59,876 bases of DNA from Pedosphaera sp. (GTDB taxonomy: Bacteria > Verrucomicrobiota > Verrucomicrobiia > Limisphaerales > AAA164-E04), in NCBI GenBank assembly GCA_002690655.1, contig NZFL01000018.1, positions 25,973 through 85,848 on the forward strand. The letters are read 5' to 3'. The position numbers and the translations under genes are program-made. A model generated the notes under the pieces. It searched no databases. It was not told the origin of the DNA and saw nothing but the letters and a program-made list of their open reading frames with translations. Positions 16,712 to 27,256 of the stretch are shown in pieces; position 1 is the first letter of the stretch, and each line of letters starts with the position of its first letter.

Positions 16712-19700
16712 TTGGTTTCGAAAGTGAACAACAAAAATAAAAAATCAACGCATGCATCCCTGCAGCCATGGAGTCACTGGAAAGACACTTCATGGTGGAA
16801 GGAAACGGTGCATTCATCAGGCCAACGGCCCTTTATTCGATGGACACCTGCGCCATCGTCAAGCTGGCCTTTCATGGCTGCCTGTTACAAAACTGCACAT
16901 CCAAAGAGTCCATTAGTTGTCATTACTCCCGGCTTGAAACTCCAGGAATCCATGCATCAGGATCTGACAACCTGGTTGCAATGGTTCAGCAATCAAGAGG
17001 ACCTCTCGTCATTCTCACAGCCTTATTTTTACCCGGCGTGGGAACATCTACCACATGAAGCCAAACTTCCCCATGCGGATGTGATCAGCGAGCGTTTGGA
17101 AACATTGATGGCTCTTTTACGATGGCAATCAGATCCTGAAAACCAAGCAGCGCCTGTCATTGTCACCACCATCCAGGCGTTGATGCAACGCACCTTCGAA
17201 CCAGATGATCTTCAAGGACGTGTACGAACATTGAAGGTAGGAGATATAATCGACCCTCTGGATCTGGTCGAATGGTTGGAAGATCAAGCGTATGAGCCGG
17301 AAGCCAAGGTTACCCAGAAAGGCGAGATAGCTCTTAGGGGCGGCATTCTGGATGTGTTCCCTCTAAGCAGTCCCTGGCCGGTACGTCTTGAATTTTTTGG
17401 TGATGAACTGGAATCCATCCGCTATTTTCAACCCGAATCTCAACTAACTCGAGATCGTGTTGAAAAGATCGAACTCACCCCTGGTGGAGAGTTCGGCATC
17501 ATCAAGCAACAAATCGAAAAGAATGAGAAAGCAGGCAACAGTATGCTTATTTCCTTTTCTAATATCCTGGATTATCTCCCTCGAGATGCGTGCATTCTGG
17601 ATACAGAGCCATTGGCTCTTCAGGAGGCAGCAGAGCATTACATGGAGCAAATACCTGAGGATGACCCCTATTTCATGGATTGGCATGGATTGCTTAAGCG
17701 TTTAAATGATGGCGATTTTAAGCGTGCCGAATTAAAGGAAGCTGATGAGGGCGGCAGTTTCATTGAAGATTCCCCTGAACCTATGTCGATGGATCAGGGA
17801 ATGGAGCTACATCCAGATCTAGAATCCATGGAACTATACCGTCCATTGGGAGATCGACGTCCAGAGGCTCATATAGCAGAAAAACAACGTCAGGATTTCC
17901 TCAACCAAATGCATCGTTGGTTGCGAAAAGGATATCAGGTTCTGGTGATTTGTAACAACGAAGGCGAGAGCCAGCGCTTTCGGGAAATCTGGAGTGAGTC
18001 GGGGTTCAACAGCGACTCTGCTCAGTCAAAAAACCTTCATCTGCTCACGGGTAGCCTTAGTCGAGGCTTTGTTGCTGACTCGCTTGGATGCGCGATTGTC
18101 ACTGATGCTGAAATTTTTGGGCGCTACAAATTACAACGCCCTCGTCGCCTCAAGTCACCCCACGCGGCAGCAGCGAAATCTATACTGCAAATCGATTTTG
18201 CAGATCTCGAAGAGGGAGATTACGTTGTACACCTGCAGCATGGTATCGGGCGTTATGTGGGGCTGAGGCGTTTACCGCCAGTGGGCTCGCAATCCGAGGA
18301 TGATGAAAAGGGCCCCGAATATCTGGTGATTGAGTATGCTGCCAAAGACTACGGAGACGAACCTCCCAAACTTTACGTCGCTGTCAGTGAGGCTCACCTC
18401 GTCAGCAAATATATTGGGGCCGGTAAAGGAAGACCTCAATTAAACACATTGGGGGGTCGGCGTTGGCAAAAAGCAAAGGCTCAGGCTGAAAAATCCATTC
18501 GGGATCTTGCGGGGGATTTACTTCAAATACAGGCAGCTCGCGCAAGCGAATCCGGACATTCATTTGGGGAAGACACACCATGGCAGAGAGAGTTCGAAAG
18601 TGCGTTTCTTTATGAGGAAACCGACGATCAAGTCCGCGCCATCGATGCCTCCAAAGAAGACATGGAGCGAGCCAAACCCATGGATCGATTGATCTGCGGC
18701 GATGTCGGCTTTGGAAAAACAGAGGTAGCCATTCGCACTGCATTTAAAGCCGTGATGGGCGGACGTCAGGTAGCCATCCTGGTTCCAACTACAGTACTTG
18801 CTCAACAGCATTACAATACGTTTGCTGATCGCATGGCAGATTACCCGGTGTGTGTGGAGTTGCTGTCCAGATTTCAAAAACCTAAGCAAAGTCGTCAAAT
18901 TATTCAGGATCTGGCCACGGGGTCAATCGACATCATCATTGGCACTCACAAACTCATTCAAAAAGACGTTACTTTTAAGGATCTGGGGTTGGTGGTGATT
19001 GATGAAGAGCAGCGTTTCGGTGTCGCACAAAAGGAAAAATTCAAATTAATGCGCAAAATGGTGGATGTCCTGACCCTGAGTGCAACGCCGATTCCGCGCA
19101 CACTGCATCTCGCATTAATGGGGGCTCGTGACATGAGTACGATTGAGACGCCCCCGCAGGATCGCTTACCCGTCGAGACAATAGTGATTCCTTTTGATGA
19201 GGATGCCATCAAGAATGCTCTGCGCAGAGAGCTGAATCGTCAGGGGCAGGTTTTTTTCCTTCACAATCGAGTGGGCACCATCAAGGTCATGGCTCAGAAA
19301 ATTCAGACTCTGGTTCCGGATGCGCGCGTTGTAGTAGGACATGGGCAGATGGAGGCAAAGGAACTAGAAGGAGTGATGCGTACCTTCATCAATGGAGAAG
19401 CTGACGTATTGGTATCCACAACGATCATCGAAAGTGGCATCGATATCCCCAACGCCAACACCATCATCATTGATCGAGCAGATCGTTTTGGGCTCAGTGA
19501 ACTGTACCAGTTACGCGGCCGAGTAGGACGGTACAAACATCAGGCCCATGCCTACTTGTTGCTTCCGCGCCACGCAGGTGTCCTGACGGATGCGCGCAAA
19601 CGATTGAGCGCGATGAAGCAGTACTCCAAGTTAGGCAGCGGATTCAAAATTGCGATGCGTGACCTTGAAATCCGGGGAGCTGGCAATCTCCTGGGATCTC

Positions 19701-20350
19701 AGCAAAGCGGTCATATTACCGCCATTGGCTTCGATCTTTACTGTCAACTTCTCAAGCAAAGCATCTGCGCATTGCGCGGCGAAAAAATTCCTCCTCGTGT
19801 GGATGTAAAAGTCGACATGGATTTCCTTTTGACGAACCCGGGAGAAACCACCGAAGCACAAACCAAAGAAAGCAAGAAGTCATCAAGGCGCCGAGGGAAA
19901 GACAGTTTGGAAATTTCCATACCACGCGAAACGCCGGTTTACATAGAAACAACCGACGTCAGTGAAGCCCCCGCAGAGAAAGTCGTTGAAATCGTCAAGG
20001 AACCATCCTACCTGCCATTGGATTACGTGACAGAACCTCAGCAGCGTATTGAAATATATCGTAAGATAGCTGAGATCAACGATACCGAGTCCCTTCAATC
20101 GCTTAGAAACGAACTGCGCGACCGTTACGGGCCCTTGCCTGCTCCGGTGGAGCGTTTGATGCTGTTGAGCGATCTGAAATGGAAAGCCTTCCTCAAAGGT
20201 ATCAGTGAAATCGCCACCCAGCGAGACAAACTCAAAATCATGCGCAATGGACAGTGGGTCATGATGAGCGGAAAATTTCCAAGACTCATGCGAAAATCCG
20301 CAACTGCCAAACTCAACGAAATCCACAAGTTCGTCGACATGTTCAAGTGA
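16712..20350 (+). CDS. mfd: Transcription-repair coupling factor Mfd
   Basis: A roughly 1210-residue DNA translocase that removes RNA polymerase stalled at lesions and recruits UvrA. The N-terminal UvrB-like module includes ALRGGILDVFPLSSPWPVRL (about 208-228). The RNA-polymerase-interacting (CarD-like) domain has DLEEGDYVVHLQHGIGRYVG (about 495-515). Helicase motifs are GDVGFGKTEVAIR (Walker A, about 662), DEEQRFGV (about 763), LSATPIPRTL and STTIIESGIDIPNANT. The TRCF C-terminal domain (EPQQRIEIYRKIAEI) closes the protein. It is slightly longer than E. coli Mfd (1148) because of acidic or charged linkers. The start is uncertain: TTG at 16712 or GTG at 16724, with AGAGGG at 16704-16709. Confidence 0.97.
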   Translation: MVSKVNNKNKKSTHASLQPWSHWKDTSWWKETVHSSGQRPFIRWTPAPSSSWPFMAACYKTAHPKSPLVVITPGLKLQESMHQDLTTWLQWFSNQEDLSSFSQPYFYPAWEHLPHEAKLPHADVISERLETLMALLRWQSDPENQAAPVIVTTIQALMQRTFEPDDLQGRVRTLKVGDIIDPLDLVEWLEDQAYEPEAKVTQKGEIALRGGILDVFPLSSPWPVRLEFFGDELESIRYFQPESQLTRDRVEKIELTPGGEFGIIKQQIEKNEKAGNSMLISFSNILDYLPRDACILDTEPLALQEAAEHYMEQIPEDDPYFMDWHGLLKRLNDGDFKRAELKEADEGGSFIEDSPEPMSMDQGMELHPDLESMELYRPLGDRRPEAHIAEKQRQDFLNQMHRWLRKGYQVLVICNNEGESQRFREIWSESGFNSDSAQSKNLHLLTGSLSRGFVADSLGCAIVTDAEIFGRYKLQRPRRLKSPHAAAAKSILQIDFADLEEGDYVVHLQHGIGRYVGLRRLPPVGSQSEDDEKGPEYLVIEYAAKDYGDEPPKLYVAVSEAHLVSKYIGAGKGRPQLNTLGGRRWQKAKAQAEKSIRDLAGDLLQIQAARASESGHSFGEDTPWQREFESAFLYEETDDQVRAIDASKEDMERAKPMDRLICGDVGFGKTEVAIRTAFKAVMGGRQVAILVPTTVLAQQHYNTFADRMADYPVCVELLSRFQKPKQSRQIIQDLATGSIDIIIGTHKLIQKDVTFKDLGLVVIDEEQRFGVAQKEKFKLMRKMVDVLTLSATPIPRTLHLALMGARDMSTIETPPQDRLPVETIVIPFDEDAIKNALRRELNRQGQVFFLHNRVGTIKVMAQKIQTLVPDARVVVGHGQMEAKELEGVMRTFINGEADVLVSTTIIESGIDIPNANTIIIDRADRFGLSELYQLRGRVGRYKHQAHAYLLLPRHAGVLTDARKRLSAMKQYSKLGSGFKIAMRDLEIRGAGNLLGSQQSGHITAIGFDLYCQLLKQSICALRGEKIPPRVDVKVDMDFLLTNPGETTEAQTKESKKSSRRRGKDSLEISIPRETPVYIETTDVSEAPAEKVVEIVKEPSYLPLDYVTEPQQRIEIYRKIAEINDTESLQSLRNELRDRYGPLPAPVERLMLLSDLKWKAFLKGISEIATQRDKLKIMRNGQWVMMSGKFPRLMRKSATAKLNEIHKFVDMFK

Positions 20351-20596
20351 TTTCAGCAGTGCTCAAAATCAGGCATCATTATTTCCAAAAGCTGATGAGA
20401 GTATTCGCCACAGTGCCTCTTGAACATATCAGGCGTTGACCCGCAAAACAGTCTCAATCCCTTTTACTGCGATGACTCATACGCAGCTGTGTAAAGCTTC
20501 GGCCAGACATAAGTTCGTATCATTTCAGCATCAGGCTCGAATGGAGGTCACATGAACCGCGTCAGTGCACGACTTCGCCGCTTCACCCCAAGCCGC

Positions 20597-21640
20597 CTAG
20601 TCCTTGTTTTTCAGGATGGCTGTATCCCACCCTCGGATATCGCTGGGCTTTGCGTCGGTGATGGAAGGCTTAAAACTGAAGGTGCTTGGATTGTAGGGTC
20701 CGACAAATGAGACATCTGCATCGGCTTCAATCTCTTTCTCCATTCCCATACACCAGAGAGTCGCATTGACGATCATGCGCCGGACTCCCTCACTGAGGAT
20801 GTCTTCGGAGGCGCCTTGAGTTGAACAGAACACGCGCCCTTCCTTGCCAGATTTCGATTGATAAGTTTTTACCCAGGCGGCGGGTTGTGGGGGTTTGTTC
20901 TTCAGAGGCTTGGCTCCAACTTCCATGGAAGAAAGCACCTGATTTCTGGCAAGGATAGTAGAGCCCGGCATCGGGACAGCAGAGTAGGCTCCCGCCATGG
21001 CATGCATGTCCTTCACTCCTCGCATCACAGGATGACTCGCCTGATCAGGAACCACATGCATCGAAGTTGCATACTTGTGATTACTACCGTAATGACCGGC
21101 ACCCAATGCGGGGTTCCATGTCTCACCAAGAATCTGCCGACCGAATCCACCGACAAAATCACCGGATGTATTGTAGTTGTACTTGGCGTATTTACCCTTG
21201 ATACCATTGAATGCATGTGTCGTGGTGCGAAGACCAAGCAAGGGACCTCCGCGATCAAGATAGCCTTCAAACTTTGCCATCCAAGCATCGTCTGGATGGA
21301 GAAACCGCATGAACAAGAACAACATGTCCGCATCGTCGATGGCATCAATCCCCGGTATGATTGATGAGCCAGGCTTGATAAATCCTTCAGACGTCTGACC
21401 AAAAAGCACCGTACATTTGAAACCGTAACGTTTGGCAAGGATACGGGCAATCGCCGGACAAGATTCTTCACCTCGATATTCATGATCAGAAGCAATGAAT
21501 AATATATGTTTCCCCTTCCCTGGCCCTGAATCCCCTTCATAAACTACCCACGGTTCCGCTTGAAGGGAAAACGCTCCCTGCAGCAATATGGCAGAAAGGG
21601 TGAGCATGGACATAAGCTTGCTATGGGTTTTGATTCTCAT
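20597..21640 (-). CDS. Secreted ThuA-like domain protein
   Basis: A 347-residue protein with a signal peptide (about 1-28, ending SLQAE). It is followed by a ThuA-like, glutamine-amidotransferase-like fold: HILFIASDHEYRGEESCPAIARIL, DADMLFLFMRF, GYLDRGGPLLGLRTTTHAF and a late EGRVFCSTQGASED. ThuA proteins are linked to trehalose/sugar utilisation, and PVC bacteria hold many exported ThuA domains near PSD1 and sulfatase genes. No catalytic triad is assigned here. It is divergent from the PSD1 gene at 22217, which supports a shared glycan-related context. ATG at 21638-21640. Confidence 0.85.
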   Translation of the reverse strand: MRIKTHSKLMSMLTLSAILLQGAFSLQAEPWVVYEGDSGPGKGKHILFIASDHEYRGEESCPAIARILAKRYGFKCTVLFGQTSEGFIKPGSSIIPGIDAIDDADMLFLFMRFLHPDDAWMAKFEGYLDRGGPLLGLRTTTHAFNGIKGKYAKYNYNTSGDFVGGFGRQILGETWNPALGAGHYGSNHKYATSMHVVPDQASHPVMRGVKDMHAMAGAYSAVPMPGSTILARNQVLSSMEVGAKPLKNKPPQPAAWVKTYQSKSGKEGRVFCSTQGASEDILSEGVRRMIVNATLWCMGMEKEIEADADVSFVGPYNPSTFSFKPSITDAKPSDIRGWDTAILKNKD

Positions 21641-22216
21641 GTTTTTTTCTGTTGAACGACTTCTTGTCTTAAGATTGATTCTGGATTGAGCTCAGTGTAA
21701 ATGACTCTTCATGACAAATCAATCATGCAAGCGCAGTCCGTAAAAGCGCCGCAGATCATCACTTTTCGACGATAGATGTGGCCATAAGGAGTATGTGATG
21801 CAATGGAAAAGAACATCAAATCAATAGACTCCAGCAGAGATCAGGGCAGGAAGTCCCGTAACTTCCCTGTCCCTTGTCGTTTCCAGTGCCCTTTCGTCTT
21901 ACCAATGGATAGCCTTTCCCCATCCCCTGCCGCAAGCATTTCTGCACACTGCCAAAGCCGGATCATGACGGCTTGATCCAGCGTCGAAGCTGCATGTTCG
22001 CATCCAATTTGAAAGCAAAATGCAAGAAGATGTCCACATCATCATGAGAACCTTGTATCAAAGCCTGGCGGGTTGAGGGTTCGATGATTCAAATGCATCT
22101 CCTCAGGCCCTTCTCACAGAAAAAACACCATCCAACCACTCCCCCTCTTCTGCTCGACAGATCTCACACGATAAGTAGGATCTGAACATTGCGAATCCCG
22201 ACATCACAAAATAACC
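21641..22216. other. Divergent intergenic region (ThuA-like / PSD1)
   Basis: 576 bases without a credible gene. It should contain both divergent promoters. Structured elements seen by eye are the hairpin at 21844-21873 and a small inverted repeat GGATCA/TGATCC at 21960-21979. No convincing sigma-70 boxes could be fixed. Confidence 0.4.
21844..21873. other. Imperfect hairpin in the ThuA/PSD1 intergenic region
   Basis: GGGCAGGAAGT at 21844-21854 faces ACTTCCCTGTCCC at 21861-21873 across a 6-base loop (CCCGTA). The inner GGAAGT/ACTTCC pairing is perfect and the outer part is imperfect. It has no T-run, so it is not a standard terminator. It might be part of a leader RNA or an operator. Confidence 0.3.
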
Positions 22217-25200
22217 ATGAATAAAAAACTTATGAACATTCATGAGCGCATTCGAGGTGAAGCCTTGCGGTTCCGATTTTCTGTCTGTGTCAGAATGGTC
22301 TCTCTGGTGTGTTGCCTGTCGATGAACACTGGACCTGCCCGAGCTGATGAAGCAGCGCCCGGTCCGATCGATTTCAATACTCATATTCTTCCCATCCTCT
22401 CTGATCGATGTTTTCCGTGTCACGGCCCTGACGACCGCGCACGCAAAGCCGACCTCAGGCTGGACCACAAGGATCATGCATTCGCAATACTGAAAGATTC
22501 CGATGGTCATGCCTTTGTCCCGAGTGATCCTGATCGAAGTATTGCGTGGCAACGTATGCAGTCTGAAGACTCTGACGAACGCATGCCGCCTCCTGAGTCT
22601 AATTTAAGTTTGTCCACAAAGGAAAAACAACAAATACTCCAATGGATCAACGAGGGCGCTTCATGGACAGAACATTGGGCCTTTGTTCCAGCCGTCAAAT
22701 CCATCCTCCCATTCGAACAGGAAAACCCTTTGCAAGAAAATGGGCATATGATTCGTCATCCGATCGACGCATTCGTTTTGAGCGCAATGAAAGATCGCGA
22801 TCTGGATCCCACACTCAGGGCTTCGAAAGAGTATCTGATCCGTCGCCTGAGTTTTGATTTGACCGGTTTGCCACCCAGCCCGAAAGAAATCGATACTTTT
22901 CTGGCTGATGACTCTCCCACAGCCTACGAACAATTGATCGATCGTTTTTTGTATTCGCAAGCACATGCGGAGCGTCTGGCCATGGAGTGGCTGGATGTAG
23001 CACGTTACGCCGATTCACAGGGGATGCATGGAGATCGAGAGCGCTATCATTGGCCATGGCGCGATTGGGTAATCAAGGCATTTCAGCAGAACATGCCCTA
23101 TGACGCATTCATCACTTGGCAGTTGGCGGGCGATCTCCTTCCAAACGCCACGCGCGAACAAATCCTGGCTACAGCTTTCAATCGCAATCACCCAGTGTCA
23201 GCCGAGGGCGGCATCATTGATGAGGAATTTCGCATCAAATATGTACAGGATCGTATCAATACTGTTGGAACCGCTTTCATGGGGTTGACCCTTGAATGTG
23301 CCAGTTGTCATGACCACAAATTCGATCCGATTTCACAAAAAGATTATTATCAGTTGTCCGCTTTTTTCAATAATCAGAAGGAGCTGGGCATGGTAGCCGA
23401 AGGTGGCAGTTCTTCCGGCCCCGTGCTCCTTTTACCCGACCCTGAAAAAGAGCACGATCTAGAACGGCTCGAGGAAGAGTTGGAGCAGGCATTCGAAGAG
23501 CTTGAGGAAGTGAGAATAGATTGGATCGTTGATGCCAAAACTATCCAACGACTAAAGAAGACTCCTGTTTCAGCACCAGTTCCAGAAGCCGTATTTCCTC
23601 TGGATACGATGCGTAAAGAAAAAATCCCTGTCAAAGGCGCCATACACCGGGTCGTTCGCAACACACCTATCGACAAAATGGTGGATAACAATCCAAAGTC
23701 CGTGGCATCTGGTGACCCCGAACAGGTAAATGGACGCGTCGGAAATGCCCTCCGTTTTGACGAGGAGTTTGATCTGGTCTTTCTACGTGAGGACGGAACG
23801 TTCGAAATAAACGAACCTTTCTCCGCCGGCGCCTGGATTCGTTCGGAAAAGGCCGGCAAAAACCAATCCATCATGGGCATTTCAGGTGAACTTGGTAATG
23901 CATGGAAGGGCTGGGATTTCTTTCTGGATGAGGAAAGCCGGCTCAACTTGAGATTGATCGGATTTTGGCCACAGAATTATCTGCAGATAACATCAGACAT
24001 CTCGTTAGCCAGGGACGAATGGCATCATGTCATGTTCACATATGGCGGATTGGGTAACACGCGGGATACAGGTCTATTCGTCAATGGAAAGAAGATCCAT
24101 CACACCGTTCCTTACGACAACCTTTATCGAAGTATTGTCCACGGCTGGGGAAAACAGGAAGGGTGGCCACAAAAACCGGTTATCGTTGGCAGAAGCGGCC
24201 GTTTTTACACGGGTGACAACGGCGTGTTCCTCGGCAGCATCGATCACATTACATTTTTCAAATCATGCCTCAGCGAACGGGAATCTGCTGCTTTGTTCTC
24301 AAGGATGACCCATCAGTCACTGGACGAATCATCCCAACCTACATCCTATTTTACGGATCATTACCTGCGTCGCGAAGAGGCGACATCTCGTGATTTAAGA
24401 AATAAAATCCGGTCGTTGACAAAACGTAAATTAGCCTTGCTCAAGGATGTACCTGAGATGATGGTATTGGGAGAAATGGAAAAAGTCCGTAAGACTTTTG
24501 TATTGAATCGTGGCCAATACGACGCCCCGACTGAGGAGGTTTTTCCCGATGCACCAGGCAAGATTTTTGCTTTCGATGATGATCTGCCTCGAAACCGCCT
24601 GGGATTGGCTCAATGGTTAACCGACATAAAGAACCCCCTGACCGCGCGCGTCACGGTCAATCGCTATTGGCAAATGATCTTTGGAAGGGGCATTGTAGAC
24701 ACGCCGCAGGATTTCGGCTCACAAGGTGCTCCGCCATCGCATGCCAAACTCCTGGATTGGTTAGCCGTGTCTTTCATGGAATCTGGCTGGGATCTGCGCT
24801 GGTTGATTCGCACCATGGTGACTTCTGCCACATACCAACAATCCTCAGTCAGTGCGCAGCTGCACATGGAAAAGGATCCGACTAACACCTACCTCGCAAG
24901 AGGTCCATACCACCGTCTTTCAGCCGAAATGATTCGTGACAATGCGCTGAGCGCAAGCGGTCTCCTTACGCGTAAGGTCGGTGGACCAAGTGTCAAACCC
25001 TATCAACCTGCTGGATTGTGGGTAGAAAAAACGGGTCCCGGAAGCGCTTACAAACAGGACACAGGCTCCAGCCTTTATCGTCGAAGCATGTACACCTTCG
25101 TTCGAAGAACCACACCTCACCCTGCCATGATCGCCTTTGATGCGCCCAACCGTTCGGTATGCACGGTGAAACGCGAGCATACCAACACGCCGATCCAGGC

Positions 25201-25534
25201 ATTGACCTTACTCAACGATCCAGAGTTCATGGAAGCTGCACGAGTGCTGGCACAGCGCATGCAACTAGAAGGAGGCAAAACCATCGATCATCAATTGAAC
25301 TTGGGATTTCGACTTCTATGCGGGCGGTACCCGGACGTAACCGAACTCAACTTGCTGACCATACTTTTTGATCGTGCTTACACCAAATACGAAAACAATC
25401 CAGAGGCAACGAATGCCTTATTGGAGGTAGGAGCATATCCTCTGAATCCGAAGCTGGACCCGGTTCAGACGGCAGCGTTGACACAAGTTGCCTCGACGAT
25501 CATGAATTTTGACGAAGCCTACATGAAACGTTGA
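22217..25534 (+). CDS. PSD1-type protein: cytochrome-c-like + DUF1549 + LamG-like insert + DUF1553 (copy A)
   Basis: A 1105-residue exported protein. The order is signal peptide; a Planctomycete cytochrome C-like domain with CFPCH (65-69); DUF1549 (about 170-370) ending in a second motif, CASCHDHKFDP; a coiled-coil (about 410-430); a LamG/concanavalin-like domain (about 490-700, GRVGNALRF, DEWHHVMFTYGG); then DUF1553 (about 790-1070, RLGLAQWLTDIKNPLTARV, NRYWQMIFGRGI, REHTNTPIQALTLLNDPEF). Function is not established for the family; the heme-binding motif and lectin-like insert suggest an extracytoplasmic carbohydrate-related redox or binding role. It is followed after 40 bases by its usual DUF1501 partner. 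ATG at 22217. Confidence 0.9.
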   Translation: MNKKLMNIHERIRGEALRFRFSVCVRMVSLVCCLSMNTGPARADEAAPGPIDFNTHILPILSDRCFPCHGPDDRARKADLRLDHKDHAFAILKDSDGHAFVPSDPDRSIAWQRMQSEDSDERMPPPESNLSLSTKEKQQILQWINEGASWTEHWAFVPAVKSILPFEQENPLQENGHMIRHPIDAFVLSAMKDRDLDPTLRASKEYLIRRLSFDLTGLPPSPKEIDTFLADDSPTAYEQLIDRFLYSQAHAERLAMEWLDVARYADSQGMHGDRERYHWPWRDWVIKAFQQNMPYDAFITWQLAGDLLPNATREQILATAFNRNHPVSAEGGIIDEEFRIKYVQDRINTVGTAFMGLTLECASCHDHKFDPISQKDYYQLSAFFNNQKELGMVAEGGSSSGPVLLLPDPEKEHDLERLEEELEQAFEELEEVRIDWIVDAKTIQRLKKTPVSAPVPEAVFPLDTMRKEKIPVKGAIHRVVRNTPIDKMVDNNPKSVASGDPEQVNGRVGNALRFDEEFDLVFLREDGTFEINEPFSAGAWIRSEKAGKNQSIMGISGELGNAWKGWDFFLDEESRLNLRLIGFWPQNYLQITSDISLARDEWHHVMFTYGGLGNTRDTGLFVNGKKIHHTVPYDNLYRSIVHGWGKQEGWPQKPVIVGRSGRFYTGDNGVFLGSIDHITFFKSCLSERESAALFSRMTHQSLDESSQPTSYFTDHYLRREEATSRDLRNKIRSLTKRKLALLKDVPEMMVLGEMEKVRKTFVLNRGQYDAPTEEVFPDAPGKIFAFDDDLPRNRLGLAQWLTDIKNPLTARVTVNRYWQMIFGRGIVDTPQDFGSQGAPPSHAKLLDWLAVSFMESGWDLRWLIRTMVTSATYQQSSVSAQLHMEKDPTNTYLARGPYHRLSAEMIRDNALSASGLLTRKVGGPSVKPYQPAGLWVEKTGPGSAYKQDTGSSLYRRSMYTFVRRTTPHPAMIAFDAPNRSVCTVKREHTNTPIQALTLLNDPEFMEAARVLAQRMQLEGGKTIDHQLNLGFRLLCGRYPDVTELNLLTILFDRAYTKYENNPEATNALLEVGAYPLNPKLDPVQTAALTQVASTIMNFDEAYMKR

Positions 25535-25574
25535 AACAAACGTAAGCGGTAACAATATTCAACACCTTCATCAG

Positions 25575-27029
25575 ATGAAAAATAGCATGCACGACATCAT
25601 CAACGAGTCCAACAGGCTGAACCGTCGCACCTTTCTCGGTCAATCGGCAGGTGGTCTGGGCGCCTTGGGTTTATCGACATTATTGCATCGAACCGGATCG
25701 GCTGCGACTGGAATCCCAAATAGCTTTCCCGATCTACCCCATTTCGCTCCAAAGGCAAAACGCGTCATCTATCTATTCCAAAGCGGCGCTCCTTCACAGA
25801 TCGAAACCTTCGATCACAAACCTTTACTCCATCAGAGACATGGACAGGAACTACCGGAATCAATACGTCAAGGTCAGCGCCTCACCGGCATGACGGCGGG
25901 TCAAAGTTCTTTTCCGATGGCGGGCTCCCAGTTCCCATTCTCCCGTCATGGTCAATCAGGCACCTGGTTCAGCAGCCTGCTACCATACACCGCGAAAGTA
26001 GCCGATGATATTTGCGTCATTAACTCCATGCATACCGAAGCGATCAATCACGATCCAGCAGCTACATTGATTCAGACTGGCTCTCAATTTCCTGGTCGCC
26101 CTGCGATTGGTTCATGGATTGATTACGGCTTGGGAAGCGACAACGAAAACCTGCCGGCCTTCATCGTTTTGATCACAAAGGAACGCTACGGACAGCCTCT
26201 CTACGCACGATTGTGGGGAAACGGATTCCTACCTTCACAACATCAAGGAGTACAATTCAGGTCAGGGAAAGATCCGGTGCTTTACCTCAACAATCCCCCC
26301 GGGGTGGATTTCAAGGACCGCAGAGATCAGCTGGACATTCTGCGCCAATTGCAGGAGCGGCAGTCCCAACGCTTCAATGACCCGGAAATTCAAACGCGCA
26401 TTGCTCAATACGAGATGGCGTTTCGCATGCAGACCTCCGTTCCAGAAATAACCGATACCTCAGCCGAGCCTGATCACATTTTCGATCTCTATGGTGAAGC
26501 ATCCAGAGATTCAGGTACATTTGCAGCAAACTGCCTGTTGGCGCGAAGGATGGCGGAAAAAGGAGTTAAGTTCATTCAGCTCTACCATCGTGGATGGGAT
26601 CAGCATGACGATTTGCCCTCAGGCATCAGACGCCAATGCAAAGATACCGATCAGGCATCAGCAGCCCTCATCACAGATCTCAAACAAAGAGGGATGCTGG
26701 ACGAAACACTGGTGGTCTGGGGAGGAGAGTTCGGGCGTACCAACTATTCCCAAGGGGAACTGACGCAAACAAATTACGGACGAGATCATCATCCAAAGTG
26801 TTTTTCCATCTGGATGGCCGGAGGAGGCATTCAGGGAGGAAGGACATATGGCCGGACTGACGATTTCAGCTATAACATCGTTGAAAACTCGGTCCATATT
26901 CACGATTTTCAAGCTACGTTAATGCATCTGATGGGCATCAATCATGAACAGTTCACCTTCAAATTCCAAGGCCGGCGCTTCCGACTGACAGATGTTCATG
27001 GACATGTGTTGCATGACATCATGGTTTAA
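25575..27029 (+). CDS. DUF1501 Tat-exported protein (copy A)
   Basis: A 484-residue protein with a twin-arginine signal (NRRTFLGQ, RR at 17-18). The DUF1501 fold is related to alkaline phosphatase/sulfatase enzymes: VIYLFQSGAPSQIETFDHKP, the Arg-rich LARRMAEKGVKFIQLYHRGWDQHDD, DETLVVWGGEFGRT and GRDHHPKCFSIWMAGGGI. The conserved Asp/His residues could bind metal; activity is unproven. It is co-directional with PSD1 copy A (40-base gap) and followed by a sulfatase. PSD1 and DUF1501 genes are paired across Planctomycetes and Verrucomicrobia. Confidence 0.92.
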   Translation: MKNSMHDIINESNRLNRRTFLGQSAGGLGALGLSTLLHRTGSAATGIPNSFPDLPHFAPKAKRVIYLFQSGAPSQIETFDHKPLLHQRHGQELPESIRQGQRLTGMTAGQSSFPMAGSQFPFSRHGQSGTWFSSLLPYTAKVADDICVINSMHTEAINHDPAATLIQTGSQFPGRPAIGSWIDYGLGSDNENLPAFIVLITKERYGQPLYARLWGNGFLPSQHQGVQFRSGKDPVLYLNNPPGVDFKDRRDQLDILRQLQERQSQRFNDPEIQTRIAQYEMAFRMQTSVPEITDTSAEPDHIFDLYGEASRDSGTFAANCLLARRMAEKGVKFIQLYHRGWDQHDDLPSGIRRQCKDTDQASAALITDLKQRGMLDETLVVWGGEFGRTNYSQGELTQTNYGRDHHPKCFSIWMAGGGIQGGRTYGRTDDFSYNIVENSVHIHDFQATLMHLMGINHEQFTFKFQGRRFRLTDVHGHVLHDIMV

Positions 27030-27256
27030 TACGATCGAGAGCCCAGCGAAGACAACGGTTTTCCCCTGAGATCGCCTGGTCAAGGGTTGAATGAGGAAGG
27101 AAAGAATACGGGTATAAGCACATGACTCCATTGTGACAGGCAATAAGATTGATATGATAAATGGATCTCCGTTTAAAGATGTCCTTTACCCCAATATTTT
27201 TTGATAACAACCGAGGTATGATCACGAAGAATAAGCTGAGTTCTCCAAACGCCAGA

